Positions 28,776 through 38,095 are shown, counted from the first letter of the stretch. The stretch is DNA of 64,000 nt from Crocinitomicaceae bacterium (GCA_029252405.1 JAQXBM010000074.1:62001-126000), one strand, 5' to 3'. Numbers and translations: made by a program. The notes: generated from the letters alone by a model not told the origin.

Positions 28776-30050
28776 TCAAGTTTCTCTCTTCTTCTTTTTC
28801 GCGGCTGGGAAAAGAATGTTGTTCAGGATTAATCGGTATCCAGGTGAGTTAGGATGTAAATCTAAATCGGTTGGAGGATCTCCCACGATGTGTCGATAAT
28901 CTTCAGGGTCGTGACCTCCATAAAACGTCCAAGTACCTTGTCCCATTTCACCATGGATATATCGAGCTGTTCCGTATTGCTTCGTTTCTCCTAAAATGAG
29001 CACATTCGGTTTGATGAAATCTTTTTTGAAGTCTGTTGTTTGTCCCATGAACCCATTAACTACGTCAGTGTGACATTGAGTAAGCATTGTTGGAACGATA
29101 TCCCATTTTGCAGAAAAATCGAATAGTGAGAATTTATCCGTTTTGGCTGCGACTTGTTCAGGAACGTAAGGATTTCTCAGCTTCGTTCCATCAATATTTG
29201 AATACTCGTATACAAGTGGGTCGCGCTCCAAAGTAAACTCTCTAAAGGCAAAGGTGTTGGAGAAATCCAATTCCCCTTGGCAATTTCTATGCGCGGCGTC
29301 TCCATCAAACATGCTTTCGCAAATGTCTGTTTTATGTGCCGCAAGTCCAATGTCGAAGCTATCTGTACCACTGCACATGGTAAACAAGAAACCGCCTCCA
29401 ATCACGAAGTTCTTGATATTCGTAGCAACAGACAATTTCATTTCAGAAACTTTATTGAAGCCTAGAGCTGCAGCTGATGCTTCCAAACTAGATACTTGAT
29501 CTCTGTACCACGGAAAGTTTCTGTATCGAGCGTAGAATTTTCCGTACTGACCCGTGAAATCTTCGTGGTGCAAGTGCAGCCAATCGTATTCAGGAAGCAG
29601 TCCCATAACTACCGCTGAGTCGTAAATTTTGTCGTAAGGAATTTCGGCGTATTCTAGTACAAGTGTAACGGCATCATCCCAAGGCATTTTTCCACTCGGC
29701 GTGTAAACTGCGATTTTGGGTGCTTTCTCCAATTGAACCGTTTCCATGTTCTCCTCTGGATCGGCAATTTTATTTTTAATCGCATTCGCTTGTCCGTCGG
29801 CTACAATTTCGTAAGAAACTCCTCGGAGCAGCAATTCTTCCTCTATCCCAGTGGAATGTGGCGTCATAAAAGAACCACCGCGATAGTTCAAGAGCCAATC
29901 GATGACAATCTCGTTTTCTAACAAATAGAAAGCGACACCATAGGCCTTCAGGTGATTGGTTTGAGTCTCATCCATCGGGATAAGAATTCTCGAAGCTTGC
30001 GAATGAAATGCAAAGCTGAGGAGTGTAAAAAGAATTAAGATACCTTTCAT
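28776..30050 (-). CDS. Conserved Bacteroidota secreted protein, commonly (mis)labelled asparagine synthetase B
   Basis: A 424-residue exported protein: signal peptide MKGILILFTLLSFAFHSQA, then ILIPMDETQTNHLKAYG. This family is often named asparagine synthetase B in databases (from memory), yet it lacks the N-terminal Cys of Ntn-type amidotransferases and the PP-loop ATP-pyrophosphatase motif. Conserved-looking features include KIAVYTPSGKMPWDDAVT, YDWLHLHHEDFTGQYGKF, IGGGFLFTMCSGTDSFDI (a Cys in a nucleophile-elbow-like turn, as in class I glutamine amidotransferase-like folds), FYGGHDPEDYRHIVGDPP and the basic tail AAKKKKRE. Function is unknown. It follows dnaB by 28 bases in the same direction and may share its transcript. 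Confidence 0.8.
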   Translation of the reverse strand: MKGILILFTLLSFAFHSQASRILIPMDETQTNHLKAYGVAFYLLENEIVIDWLLNYRGGSFMTPHSTGIEEELLLRGVSYEIVADGQANAIKNKIADPEENMETVQLEKAPKIAVYTPSGKMPWDDAVTLVLEYAEIPYDKIYDSAVVMGLLPEYDWLHLHHEDFTGQYGKFYARYRNFPWYRDQVSSLEASAAALGFNKVSEMKLSVATNIKNFVIGGGFLFTMCSGTDSFDIGLAAHKTDICESMFDGDAAHRNCQGELDFSNTFAFREFTLERDPLVYEYSNIDGTKLRNPYVPEQVAAKTDKFSLFDFSAKWDIVPTMLTQCHTDVVNGFMGQTTDFKKDFIKPNVLILGETKQYGTARYIHGEMGQGTWTFYGGHDPEDYRHIVGDPPTDLDLHPNSPGYRLILNNILFPAAKKKKRET

Positions 30051-30078
30051 ATAGAACTTAAAGCTACAAAAATCCTAC

Positions 30079-31638
30079 CTAAAATGGAACATCCTCTCCA
30101 GACGAATCAAGATCGATGTCGTCGTCGAAGGAATTCATCTTACTTGGAATCGTGATTGTGTTGCCAGCTTGTGAATCGAAATCATTGTTTGCGCCCAGTT
30201 GTGCAGGTGCTCCAGTGTCCGAATCATCGAAGCTTTCAATGTTGTCGAAACGAGCGTATTGTGCAATAAAACGAAGTCTCACAGAGTCCAAAGCACCATT
30301 TCTGTGTTTGGCAATAATGATTTCTCCGACTCCAGCATTTGAATTACCGTCCTCATCTTGCATGAAACCGTAATATTCCGGTCGATAAATAAAGGATACA
30401 ATATCGGCATCTTGCTCAATCGCTCCAGATTCACGAAGATCGGAAAGAACCGGCTTTTTGTCACCACCACGCTGCTCAACAGAACGACTCAGCTGAGATA
30501 GTGCAATCATTGGAACGTTCAATTCCTTTGCGATTTCCTTAATCGATCGAGAGATAGATGAAATTTCCTGCTCACGATTCCCTTGTGATTTACCGCCTGC
30601 TGTCATTAGCTGCAAGTAATCAATAATGACCACTTGAATGTCGTATTGCATTTTCAGACGACGACATTTCGCACGTAAATCGAAAATGCTAATTCCAGGA
30701 GTGTCATCAATATAGAGTGGGGCAGTTGCCAATTTGCTAATTCGCGTATGGAGTTGTTGGAACTCATCATCACGTAAATCACCTTTACGAAGTTTTTCTG
30801 CGCTCAAGCGAGTTTCAGACGCAATCAAACGTTTAACCAATTGAACCGAGGACATCTCAAGTGAGAAAATCGCGACCCCTTGATTGTGATCAACTGCCGT
30901 ATTTCTCGCCATGGAAAGTACGAAAGCCGTTTTTCCCATCGCTGGACGAGCGGCAATGACAATCATATCTGATCGTTGCCAACCAGAAGTCAATTTATCG
31001 AGTGCGTAGAATCCAGTAGGGATTCCCGAAATACCATCAGAGTTTTGTGCCGCGGCTTCAATTTCTTCAATAGCTTCACGAACGACATTTTGCATCACAT
31101 CCACGGCTTTCCCCATGTTGTTTTCTGCAATTTTGAACAGATCTCCCTCAGCTTTATTCAAAACATCGAAGACATCATTCGTGTCGTCAAAAGCATCGCG
31201 CATCACTTCCGTACACATGCGAATCAACTCTCGCTTTATGTGTTTTTCAGAAATAATTCTGGCGTGAAACTCAACGTGTGCTGTCGAAGCAACGCGACTC
31301 GTCAGTTGAGAAACGTATGCAGCGCCACCAGCAGCTTCGAGCTCACCGTTTCGCTTTAGTTTATCGATTACCGTTAAAATATCGATAGGTTTAGAAGTTC
31401 CGAACAAATCCTTGATCACACCAAAAATGTACTGGTGCTTTGGATCGTAGAAACTTTCTTGGGAGAGAATATCAATCGTTTCGGTTACCGCATTTTTTTC
31501 AAGCATCATCGCTCCAAGAACCGCTTGTTCAAGATCCACAGCCTGTGGTGGGACTTTTCCTCCCAACTCTTGAGCAGCAGAGGCAGCTCTGTTTGTACGC
31601 TTAATTGGCGATCGCGAACGATCTTGATTGTTCTCCAT
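30079..31638 (-). CDS. dnaB: Replicative DNA helicase
   Basis: Hexameric helicase that unwinds DNA at the fork and recruits primase. N-terminal domain (about 30-135, PPQAVDLEQAVLGAMMLEKNAV), linker helix, then the RecA-like C-terminal domain (about 200-460) with PTGFYALDKLTSGWQRSDMI, Walker A RPAMGKTAFVL, FSLEMSSVQLVKRL, Walker B VVIIDYLQLM, and the arginine-finger region KHRNGALDSVRLRF. No intein is present. The acidic tail (DSSGEDVPF) resembles SSB-like C-termini. At 519 residues it is the usual Bacteroidota length. A TATCTTTG box ends four bases before its ATG. Confidence 0.96.
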   Translation of the reverse strand: MENNQDRSRSPIKRTNRAASAAQELGGKVPPQAVDLEQAVLGAMMLEKNAVTETIDILSQESFYDPKHQYIFGVIKDLFGTSKPIDILTVIDKLKRNGELEAAGGAAYVSQLTSRVASTAHVEFHARIISEKHIKRELIRMCTEVMRDAFDDTNDVFDVLNKAEGDLFKIAENNMGKAVDVMQNVVREAIEEIEAAAQNSDGISGIPTGFYALDKLTSGWQRSDMIVIAARPAMGKTAFVLSMARNTAVDHNQGVAIFSLEMSSVQLVKRLIASETRLSAEKLRKGDLRDDEFQQLHTRISKLATAPLYIDDTPGISIFDLRAKCRRLKMQYDIQVVIIDYLQLMTAGGKSQGNREQEISSISRSIKEIAKELNVPMIALSQLSRSVEQRGGDKKPVLSDLRESGAIEQDADIVSFIYRPEYYGFMQDEDGNSNAGVGEIIIAKHRNGALDSVRLRFIAQYARFDNIESFDDSDTGAPAQLGANNDFDSQAGNTITIPSKMNSFDDDIDLDSSGEDVPF

Positions 31639-31642
31639 ACTT

Positions 31643-31650
31643 CAAAGATA
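31643..31650 (-). promoter_or_regulatory. -7 box (TATCTTTG) of dnaB, four bases from the start codon
   Basis: Exact TAnnTTTG match on the minus strand. Only four bases separate it from the dnaB ATG (31636-31638), so transcription would begin at or next to the start codon. Confidence 0.6.
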
Positions 31651-31804
31651 CGGAGAGTTTTTTGTGAAGTGAGAATTTTTGGAACAGGATTATGAAAAAG
31701 ATGTTAAGGAAGGTTATTAACAATTGTTGATAGCTTCTACTTTGATTCTCAATTTCATTGGATCGAAGGCTAGTTGAACAGAAAGAAGTACTTACATTCA
31801 CACC

Positions 31805-32488
31805 ATGAAACGCGAATTCATTAAAACTGAGGATGGTTCAATGACCATTTATCTTCCTGAAATGGATGAGACTTATCATTCAACTCATGGAGCCATTCAA
31901 GAGGCAGAGCACGTTTTCATTAAACACGGATTGAATGCAGTCGACAGCTCTGAAAAATTAGATGTAAACGTTTTTGAAGTCGGCTTCGGTACTGGGTTGA
32001 ATGCACTTTTGTCGATGAAACATAGTAGGCACCTTTATCTAAATTACGACACGATTGAGGCGTTTCCCGTTACTAAAGATGAAGCGGACAAAATGCGTTA
32101 TTGCGAATTAGTTGGAGACGACTTTAAAGTATACTACGACAAAATGATTCGCTGTCCTTGGGGGAAAAAGGAATCGCTCAAGTTCGGAATGACTTTTTTC
32201 AAAATCCACGAGAAGCTTCAAAACTATTCTTTAACAAAAGGAAAGTACGATGTAATCTATTTTGATGCATTCGGTCCTCGCGCTCAATCCGAGATGTGGG
32301 AGATAGCAATTCTACAGAATATGTTCGATGGTTTGCAAGAAGGTGGAATGTTAGTGACATACTGTGCTAAAGGACAATTCAAGAGAGATTTAAAATCAAT
32401 AGGATTTGAAGTTGAGTCGTTGCCCGGACCTCCTGGGAAGAGAGAAATGACGAGGGCTTGGAAGCCAGAAACTGAGGAAGAGGACTAA
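31805..32488 (+). CDS. mnmD: tRNA 5-methylaminomethyl-2-thiouridine methyltransferase MnmD
   Basis: SAM-dependent methyltransferase making mnm5s2U34 in the tRNA anticodon wobble position; stand-alone equivalent of the N-terminal half of E. coli MnmC. Signatures: TYHSTHGAIQEAEHVFIKHGL, SAM-binding FEVGFGTGLNALLS, YDVIYFDAFGPRAQSEMW (D-A-F-x-P motif), MLVTYCAKGQFKRDLKSIGF and GPPGKREMTRAWK at the end. Length (227) is right for MnmD without the oxidase domain. It is convergent with mtaB, another tRNA anticodon-loop modification gene, with four bases between the stops. Confidence 0.9.
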   Translation: MKREFIKTEDGSMTIYLPEMDETYHSTHGAIQEAEHVFIKHGLNAVDSSEKLDVNVFEVGFGTGLNALLSMKHSRHLYLNYDTIEAFPVTKDEADKMRYCELVGDDFKVYYDKMIRCPWGKKESLKFGMTFFKIHEKLQNYSLTKGKYDVIYFDAFGPRAQSEMWEIAILQNMFDGLQEGGMLVTYCAKGQFKRDLKSIGFEVESLPGPPGKREMTRAWKPETEEED

Positions 32489-32492
32489 TTAA

Positions 32493-33809
32493 TTAGGCCT
32501 CGACATTCACGATGATGTCGCATAACATCATTCCATCAGCATCGATAGTGTTCAAATGAACGTACTGGAAAGTATTTCCCTTCGAAGCATCAAAAGGAGC
32601 TTTGACCTTCACATAGTTTTCAGTGAATCCATACATCCAGCCATTGTTGTTCTCAGTCTCAAACAAAACAGTTCCTGTTTTACCAACATTCGCATCATAA
32701 AATACGCGCTTTTTCTTGTCTGATAGAATGTGTAATTGCTTACTTCTTTGCTTTCTGATGTGCATTGGAACGGGGTCTCCTAATTTGACCGCAGTCGTAT
32801 TTGCTCGTTCAGAATAAGTGAAGACGTGCAAGTAAGAAACCTCCAAATCTTTCAAGAAGTCAATTGTTTCCATGAATTCTTCATCGGTTTCTCCAGGGAA
32901 GCCAACAATTACATCAACACCGATACAAGTATCTGCATTCGCTTTCTTAATGGAGTGAATGCGGTCAGCAAACAGTGAACGTTCGTATTTTCTGCGCATG
33001 GCTTTCAACAAGCGATCACTTCCTGATTGAAGTGGGATGTGAAAGTGAGGAACAAATCGTTTTGAATCATTCAAGGTGAAATCAATGATCTCATCAGAGA
33101 GTAAATTGGGCTCAATAGACGAAATTCTGAAGCGATCAATGCCCTCAAGTTCATCCAATGCCTTTAGTAGTCCAAAGAAGTTTTCCTTTCCACCTTGACC
33201 AAAATCACCAATGTTTACACCAGTTAAAACGACTTCTTTAACATCAGTTTCAGCAATTTTCTTTGCTTCTTCAAGTGTTTGAGTAATGGTAGCGTTTCTG
33301 CTTTTCCCTCTAGCTAAAGGAATAGTACAGAATGTGCAGAAATAATCGCAGCCGTCTTGTACCTTCAAAAATGAGCGTGTTCGATCACCTATTGAGAATC
33401 CAGGAACGAATTCCTTTGTCTCTTTAATGCTTTCATTGTATACTATGGTGTCCTCAGAGATCTCGTTCTTCTCGATGTGTTCAGCAAGATTGAATTTCTC
33501 GTTGGCTCCCAAAACAATGTTCACTCCATCAATTGCTGCGATTTCTGTTGGTTTCAACTGAGCATAACAACCAATTACAGCAACGTAAGCATCTGGATTC
33601 ACTTTTCGCGCTTTCTTGACCAATTGGCGACATTTTTTGTCAGCGTTTTCAGTAACAGAGCACGTATTAATCACAAATACATCAGGACTGTTGTCAAAAT
33701 CAACACGCGCGTAGCCAGCATCCTCTAAAGATCTTGCAATCGTAGATGTTTCTGAAAAATTCAGTTTACATCCCAATGTGTAAAGCGCTACTTTCTTGTA
33801 TTGGTTCAT
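32493..33809 (-). CDS. mtaB: tRNA t6A37 methylthiotransferase MtaB
   Basis: Radical-SAM enzyme that converts t6A37 to ms2t6A37 in tRNAs decoding ANN. Order: N-terminal UPF0004 domain with cysteines in LYTLGCKLNFSETS, VINTCSVTENADKKC and VIGCYAQLKP (second Fe-S cluster); radical-SAM motif CDYFCTFC (C-x3-C-x2-C) at about 154; and a C-terminal TRAM-like domain (about 375-438). The 438-residue length and the CKLNFSET motif fit MtaB rather than MiaB or RimO. Promoter boxes TTG (33845-33847) and TACTTTTG (33817-33824) precede the ATG. Confidence 0.92.
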   Translation of the reverse strand: MNQYKKVALYTLGCKLNFSETSTIARSLEDAGYARVDFDNSPDVFVINTCSVTENADKKCRQLVKKARKVNPDAYVAVIGCYAQLKPTEIAAIDGVNIVLGANEKFNLAEHIEKNEISEDTIVYNESIKETKEFVPGFSIGDRTRSFLKVQDGCDYFCTFCTIPLARGKSRNATITQTLEEAKKIAETDVKEVVLTGVNIGDFGQGGKENFFGLLKALDELEGIDRFRISSIEPNLLSDEIIDFTLNDSKRFVPHFHIPLQSGSDRLLKAMRRKYERSLFADRIHSIKKANADTCIGVDVIVGFPGETDEEFMETIDFLKDLEVSYLHVFTYSERANTTAVKLGDPVPMHIRKQRSKQLHILSDKKKRVFYDANVGKTGTVLFETENNNGWMYGFTENYVKVKAPFDASKGNTFQYVHLNTIDADGMMLCDIIVNVEA

Positions 33810-33816
33810 TCGTCGG

Positions 33817-33847
33817 CAAAAGTAGTGTCTTTAACGCTTTGAAACAA
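33817..33847 (-). promoter_or_regulatory. Promoter of mtaB
   Basis: Minus strand: TTG (33847-33845), 20 bases, then TACTTTTG (33824-33817), seven bases before the ATG. Matches the Bacteroidota -33/-7 layout. Confidence 0.55.
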
Positions 33848-33924
33848 GTAAGTTGACATTCAAGGAGAAAATTCATTTCTTTGAGGAAGTGTAAGCATCA
33901 ACCAATTACAAATACTATACAGAT

Positions 33925-35514
33925 ATGCCAATTAGAATGGTCGAGGATGATCCTCAAGGCGGAAAGAAGAAGAAAAGAGCAAGTAGAAGAACTACGGCAA
34001 GCGGAAATTCTTCATCAGGTGGTGGAATCGGAGGTGGACTTGGAAAAGCTGCAGGTGCCTTGTTACCAATGTTGCTGAAAAAGCCAAAGCTGCTGTTAAT
34101 TCTTGCGGTCATTGGTGTTGTGCTGTTCTTTGTATTCAAAGGTTGCGATATGTCAGCTCTCACTGGCGATGAAGGTGGAGGAGGAATCTCCAACTTCTTC
34201 CGTGGGGGAGAATTAGACAAAGAGGTTTACGAACGAACGGAAATCTACGAACCGCTCGCCGACAATAAGAAAAACCCGCTTCCAGAAAAAGCTTCATTGT
34301 TGCAGTACGCTCCAAAGAGAAGGAATCAAGGAAAGCAAGGTTCTTGTGTCGCTTGGGCAAGTGCATACGCAGCGCGAACGATTTTAGAGTCTCGAAGAAC
34401 TGGAAGAAAACCAGATCAAGTTGCATTTAGTGCTTCTTTCCAATACAATCAAATTAGTATTGATCACAATACATGTCAAGGATCATACATTAAATTGGCG
34501 ATGGACAATATGTACGAGCAAGGTGCGGTTCCTTATAAAGACTTTGCATACGATCAGTCAAGTTGTACTAAAGAGCCTAGCTCGGCCTTAAAAAGAAAAG
34601 CGAGCAGCTATAAAATCAAAGGTTTTCAGCGATTAACAGAAGATAATCAATCGAACTCAGCAGAAATGTTGTCGATCAAACAAAACTTGGCGAAAGGTTC
34701 TCCAGTGGTAATTGGAATGATGGTCGGAGGATCTTTCATGCAAAACATGATGGGGAAAGATGTTTGGCTTCCAACACGCTCAGATTACAATAAAAGCGGT
34801 TTTGGAGGTCACGCGATGTGTGTAATCGGTTATGATGACTTCAAAGAAGGCGGCGCATTTCAAATCATGAACAGCTGGGGAGAGAAATGGGGCAAGAAAG
34901 GTGTATTCTGGATTCGTTACTCAGATTTCAAAGAATTCAATGTTGAATCCTACGGATTATATCCAATGGGAGATGCTAAGGCTAAAGTGGAAACACGCTT
35001 CAAAGGTAATTTTGGCCTCGAGCTGAACGCAGGGAAGAAGAGCATTGCTCTACGACAAATCAATGACTTCTATTTTGAGACAGTTTCAAAATTAACGAGC
35101 AAAGACAAATTCAAAGTTGAGTTTACGAACAACATCGAATGCTATACATACATATTTGGTCAAGAAACCGACGGATCGAGCTATGTGTTGTTTCCGTATA
35201 CAGCGAAACATTCACCATACTGTGGAATTACAGGTACTCGTTTGTTCCCGAGAGATCATTCGATGCAACCAGATGCAGCAGGTAAGAAGGACAAAATTGC
35301 TGTGTTGATTACTAAGGAACCAATCGATTATTCTGTTGTGAACGCAAAGATTTCGAAAGCGCCAGGTTCTAGCTACGAAGAAAAGGTTAAAAACGCTTTG
35401 GCTGGGCAGTATGAAACAAATGTTCGTTTTACCGGTGGGACAGGAGTAGTAAAGTTCGAAACATCTACACAAAAAGGAAAAGGTGTAGCTTTTGTAATTG
35501 GAGTGAACAAATAA
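33925..35514 (+). CDS. Membrane-anchored C1 (papain-like) cysteine peptidase with DUF4384-like tail
   Basis: A 529-residue type II-like membrane protein. A Lys/Arg-rich and Gly-rich cytoplasmic N-terminus (GGKKKKRASRR) is followed by one TM helix (about 54-72, KLLLILAVIGVVLFFVF), with no cleavable signal. The peptidase domain has the oxyanion Gln and nucleophile Cys141 in NQGKQGSCVAWASAYAA, His296 in GGHAMCVIGYDD and Asn316 in MNSWGEKWGKKGVFWI, so the triad is complete. The C-terminal part (about 355-529, FKVEFTNNIECYTYIFGQ and KIAVLITKEPIDY) resembles DUF4384-type domains often found beside caspase- or papain-like peptidases. The peptidase should face the periplasm. Substrate unknown. It is followed 42 bases later by cdd. 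Confidence 0.85.
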   Translation: MPIRMVEDDPQGGKKKKRASRRTTASGNSSSGGGIGGGLGKAAGALLPMLLKKPKLLLILAVIGVVLFFVFKGCDMSALTGDEGGGGISNFFRGGELDKEVYERTEIYEPLADNKKNPLPEKASLLQYAPKRRNQGKQGSCVAWASAYAARTILESRRTGRKPDQVAFSASFQYNQISIDHNTCQGSYIKLAMDNMYEQGAVPYKDFAYDQSSCTKEPSSALKRKASSYKIKGFQRLTEDNQSNSAEMLSIKQNLAKGSPVVIGMMVGGSFMQNMMGKDVWLPTRSDYNKSGFGGHAMCVIGYDDFKEGGAFQIMNSWGEKWGKKGVFWIRYSDFKEFNVESYGLYPMGDAKAKVETRFKGNFGLELNAGKKSIALRQINDFYFETVSKLTSKDKFKVEFTNNIECYTYIFGQETDGSSYVLFPYTAKHSPYCGITGTRLFPRDHSMQPDAAGKKDKIAVLITKEPIDYSVVNAKISKAPGSSYEEKVKNALAGQYETNVRFTGGTGVVKFETSTQKGKGVAFVIGVNK

Positions 35515-35556
35515 TTGATTCGCCCGTATAGATAATTCAGGGATCAATTTTATCAA

Positions 35557-36033
35557 ATGAAACAAGACGTAACAATTTCCTTCGAACGATTCAATCATTG
35601 GAATGAACTATCGAAGAACGATCAAGAGCTCGTTGAGCGCGCCAATGCTGTGAGTAAAACGGCTTACGCTCCGTATAGCAAGTTTCACGTTGGTGCTTCT
35701 TTGAGGTTGTCCAACGATGAAATCGTTACTGGAAGTAATCAGGAGAACATTGCGTATCCATCAGGATTGTGTGCCGAACGAGTGGCGCTTTTTTACACGG
35801 GAGCCAACTTTCCAGATGAGCAAATCGAAACACTTTGTGTGGTAGCCGAAGGCGACTTGTTGCCCGTGGATAAAATTCTTTCTCCGTGCGGGGCTTGCCG
35901 TCAAGTAATGCTGGAAACCGAAGTTCGACAAAAGAAATCGTATCGAATTATTCTGGTAAGTCAGAACGGAGTGACCATCGTTTTCAATTCAGCTGTGGAC
36001 TTATTGCCGCTGGCATTCGGAATTACTGATTAA
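35557..36033 (+). CDS. cdd: Cytidine deaminase
   Basis: Zinc-dependent deaminase of cytidine/deoxycytidine in pyrimidine salvage; homotetrameric class by length (158). The first Cys ligand and catalytic Glu are in YPSGLCAERVALFY, the other two Cys ligands in SPCGACRQVMLE, and substrate-binding residues in YAPYSKFHVGASLRL. N-terminal 20 residues are extra compared with B. subtilis Cdd. The lipoprotein gene begins ten bases after its stop. Confidence 0.93.
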   Translation: MKQDVTISFERFNHWNELSKNDQELVERANAVSKTAYAPYSKFHVGASLRLSNDEIVTGSNQENIAYPSGLCAERVALFYTGANFPDEQIETLCVVAEGDLLPVDKILSPCGACRQVMLETEVRQKKSYRIILVSQNGVTIVFNSAVDLLPLAFGITD

Positions 36034-36043
36034 TCTCAGCAAA

Positions 36044-36874
36044 ATGAAATTTTTACTTCCAACAGCCTTTTTTGTATCAGCATTCTTACTCTCTTGCTCG
36101 TCCTCTAGACCGGTAATTGAAGAAGGGATAACTACAATTGAAGAAACGGAAATGTTTACTGGAGGTGAGGCAAGGTTGATGCTGTATTCGTCCGACAGAG
36201 CAGATTCATTAGAAAGCTCCATAGACTACATGTTCTACAGTGCACCTAATAAACCTTATCAGGACTCTGTCAATAAAATCGTTAAATCATTTGTTGCCGG
36301 AACAGTATCGAATGGTGAGGAAATTGCAGAATTGCAGGCTGAATTATCTAAGAAGTATTTTCAAAACGCAATAGACATTTTCGGAAACTGGTATAACACA
36401 GAATTGGCAGTTTACGATGATGAAGATGATTATTTCGGAGGAGTGTGGCAAACCCTAACATCTGCTAGCATTTATGAGGATAATCCAGAATTTGTAGAGG
36501 TGGGCCTAGGAAATTGGGAATATACAGGAGGTGCACATGGAAACGGATGGTCTGAACAACGAATTATTGAGATCGCAACTGGAAAGGAATTAATGTTACG
36601 AGATTTCTTCAAGGATATTGGTGATTTATGCCTTATTGCCGAGGATATATTTCGTGCAGATCAAGAAATACAACATGATCAAACGCTGAGCGATGCAGGC
36701 TTCTGGTTTGAAGATGACATTTTCGTGTTAAATGAGAATTTTGTGTTCAATGAGAACTCGGTCGATTTCTTATTCAATCAGTATGAAATTGCATCATACG
36801 CAGCTGGGGCGATTGTCCTCTCTATTCCAATGGATAAAGTGAAACATTTACTCAAGCGAAAAGTGAAGTTCTAG
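36044..36874 (+). CDS. DUF3298/RsiV-like lipoprotein
   Basis: Predicted 276-residue lipoprotein: MKFLLPTAFFVSAFLLSCSSS with lipobox LSC. The body matches the DUF4163/DUF3298 pair seen in RsiV-type and other envelope proteins: GGVWQTLTSASIYEDNPEFVEVGLGNWEY core (hallmark YTGGAHGNGW), then LREIT-like IIEIATGKELMLRDFF, and the closing YEIASYAAGAIVLSIPMDKVKHLL. In Gram-positives RsiV binds lysozyme; a similar ligand-binding role here is only possible. The gene starts ten bases after cdd and is probably co-transcribed with it. Confidence 0.82.
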   Translation: MKFLLPTAFFVSAFLLSCSSSRPVIEEGITTIEETEMFTGGEARLMLYSSDRADSLESSIDYMFYSAPNKPYQDSVNKIVKSFVAGTVSNGEEIAELQAELSKKYFQNAIDIFGNWYNTELAVYDDEDDYFGGVWQTLTSASIYEDNPEFVEVGLGNWEYTGGAHGNGWSEQRIIEIATGKELMLRDFFKDIGDLCLIAEDIFRADQEIQHDQTLSDAGFWFEDDIFVLNENFVFNENSVDFLFNQYEIASYAAGAIVLSIPMDKVKHLLKRKVKF

Positions 36875-36971
36875 AGTTAATATTTAACGCCGATTTCCAA
36901 TTTTCTGTGAAACTATTTTATCAACATTCTAAGGCTGATATTGTATTCAATACTTTATCCTTATTTGACGG

Positions 36972-37000
36972 TTTGTTACATGCAGAATTTTATATATTTG
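36972..37000 (+). promoter_or_regulatory. Promoter of pdhA
   Basis: TTTG (36972-36975), 17 bases, then TATATTTG (36993-37000): a full match to the Bacteroidota -33/-7 consensus, 24 bases before the pdhA ATG. Confidence 0.75.
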
Positions 37001-37024
37001 CTTTTCGATATTTAAAACAAGACC

Positions 37025-38077
37025 ATGGCGGTGAAGGACAAAAAAGAACCTACAAAATCGACACGAAAATCAAAGGTTGCTGGGAAAGCAAAATTTTCGA
37101 AGGAAACATATATTAAGTGGTTTAAAGACATGCTACTCATTCGTAAGTTTGAGGAGAAAGCAGGACAACTCTACATTCAACAGAAATTTGGTGGATTTTG
37201 TCACCTTTATATTGGACAAGAAGCGATTGTTGCAGGAACTGCAAGTGCTTGCCAAAAAGGAGATAAACACATGACGGCTTACCGTGATCATGGTCATCCT
37301 ATTGCATTGGGAACTGATCCGCGTGTTTTGATGGCTGAATTGTACGGCCGTACGACAGGTTGTTCAAAAGGTAAAGGCGGTTCAATGCACTTTTTCGATA
37401 AAGAAGTGAACTTCGCAGGAGGTCACGGAATTGTTGGAGCTCAAATTGCAATGGGTGCTGGATTGGCATTCGCTGAAAAATACAACGAAACGGATAATGT
37501 TGCTTTTGTCTCAATGGGAGATGGAGCGGTTCGTCAAGGAGCTTTGCACGAGACTTTCAACATGGCGATGAACTGGAAGTTACCGGTTGTATTCATCATT
37601 GAAAATAACAACTACGCGATGGGAACATCAGTAGAACGAACAACAAACGTTACTGATCTTTCCCAAATCGGAGCATCTTACGAAATGCCTTCAAAATCTG
37701 TTAATGGAATGTCTCCAGAAGCAGTGCACGAAGCAATTGAGGAAGCAGCTTCTCGCGGTCGTCGTGGAGATGGACCAACATTGTTGGACATCAGAACATA
37801 CAGATATAAAGGACACTCAATGTCTGATCCTCAAAAATACCGTACGAAGGATGAGGTGGCTGAATGGATGGAACAAGATCCAATCGAGCACTGTAAATCA
37901 GTTGTTCTTGAGAATAAGTGGTTGGACGACAAAGGAATCAAAGAAATTGAGGATTGGGTGAAGAAAGAGGTGAAAGAATCAGTGGAATTCGCTGAAAACT
38001 CACCTTACCCAGAAGCAAAAGAGTTGTACGAAGACGTTTACGTTGAGGAGAACTATCCATTTATTGTTGAATACTAG
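37025..38077 (+). CDS. pdhA: Pyruvate dehydrogenase E1 component, alpha subunit
   Basis: Thiamine-diphosphate-dependent E1 alpha; with E1 beta decarboxylates pyruvate and reductively acetylates the E2 lipoyl group. Signatures: FKDMLLIRKFEEKAGQLYIQ, GFCHLYIGQEAIVAG, TAYRDHGHPIALG, GKGGSMHFFD, the ThDP motif GDGAVRQGALHETFNMA ending ENNNYAMGTS, and the phosphorylation-loop-like RYKGHSMSDP. The N-terminal 20 residues are Lys/Thr-rich. The E1 beta gene is absent here; as in many Flavobacteriales pdhA is followed directly by the E2 gene (18-base gap). Confidence 0.93.
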   Translation: MAVKDKKEPTKSTRKSKVAGKAKFSKETYIKWFKDMLLIRKFEEKAGQLYIQQKFGGFCHLYIGQEAIVAGTASACQKGDKHMTAYRDHGHPIALGTDPRVLMAELYGRTTGCSKGKGGSMHFFDKEVNFAGGHGIVGAQIAMGAGLAFAEKYNETDNVAFVSMGDGAVRQGALHETFNMAMNWKLPVVFIIENNNYAMGTSVERTTNVTDLSQIGASYEMPSKSVNGMSPEAVHEAIEEAASRGRRGDGPTLLDIRTYRYKGHSMSDPQKYRTKDEVAEWMEQDPIEHCKSVVLENKWLDDKGIKEIEDWVKKEVKESVEFAENSPYPEAKELYEDVYVEENYPFIVEY

Positions 38078-38095
38078 AATATAAGACTTGAAATT

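Noticed and set aside
36907-37116. 69-codon plus-strand frame upstream of and overlapping pdhA
   Set aside because: It crosses the pdhA promoter boxes and shows no protein features.
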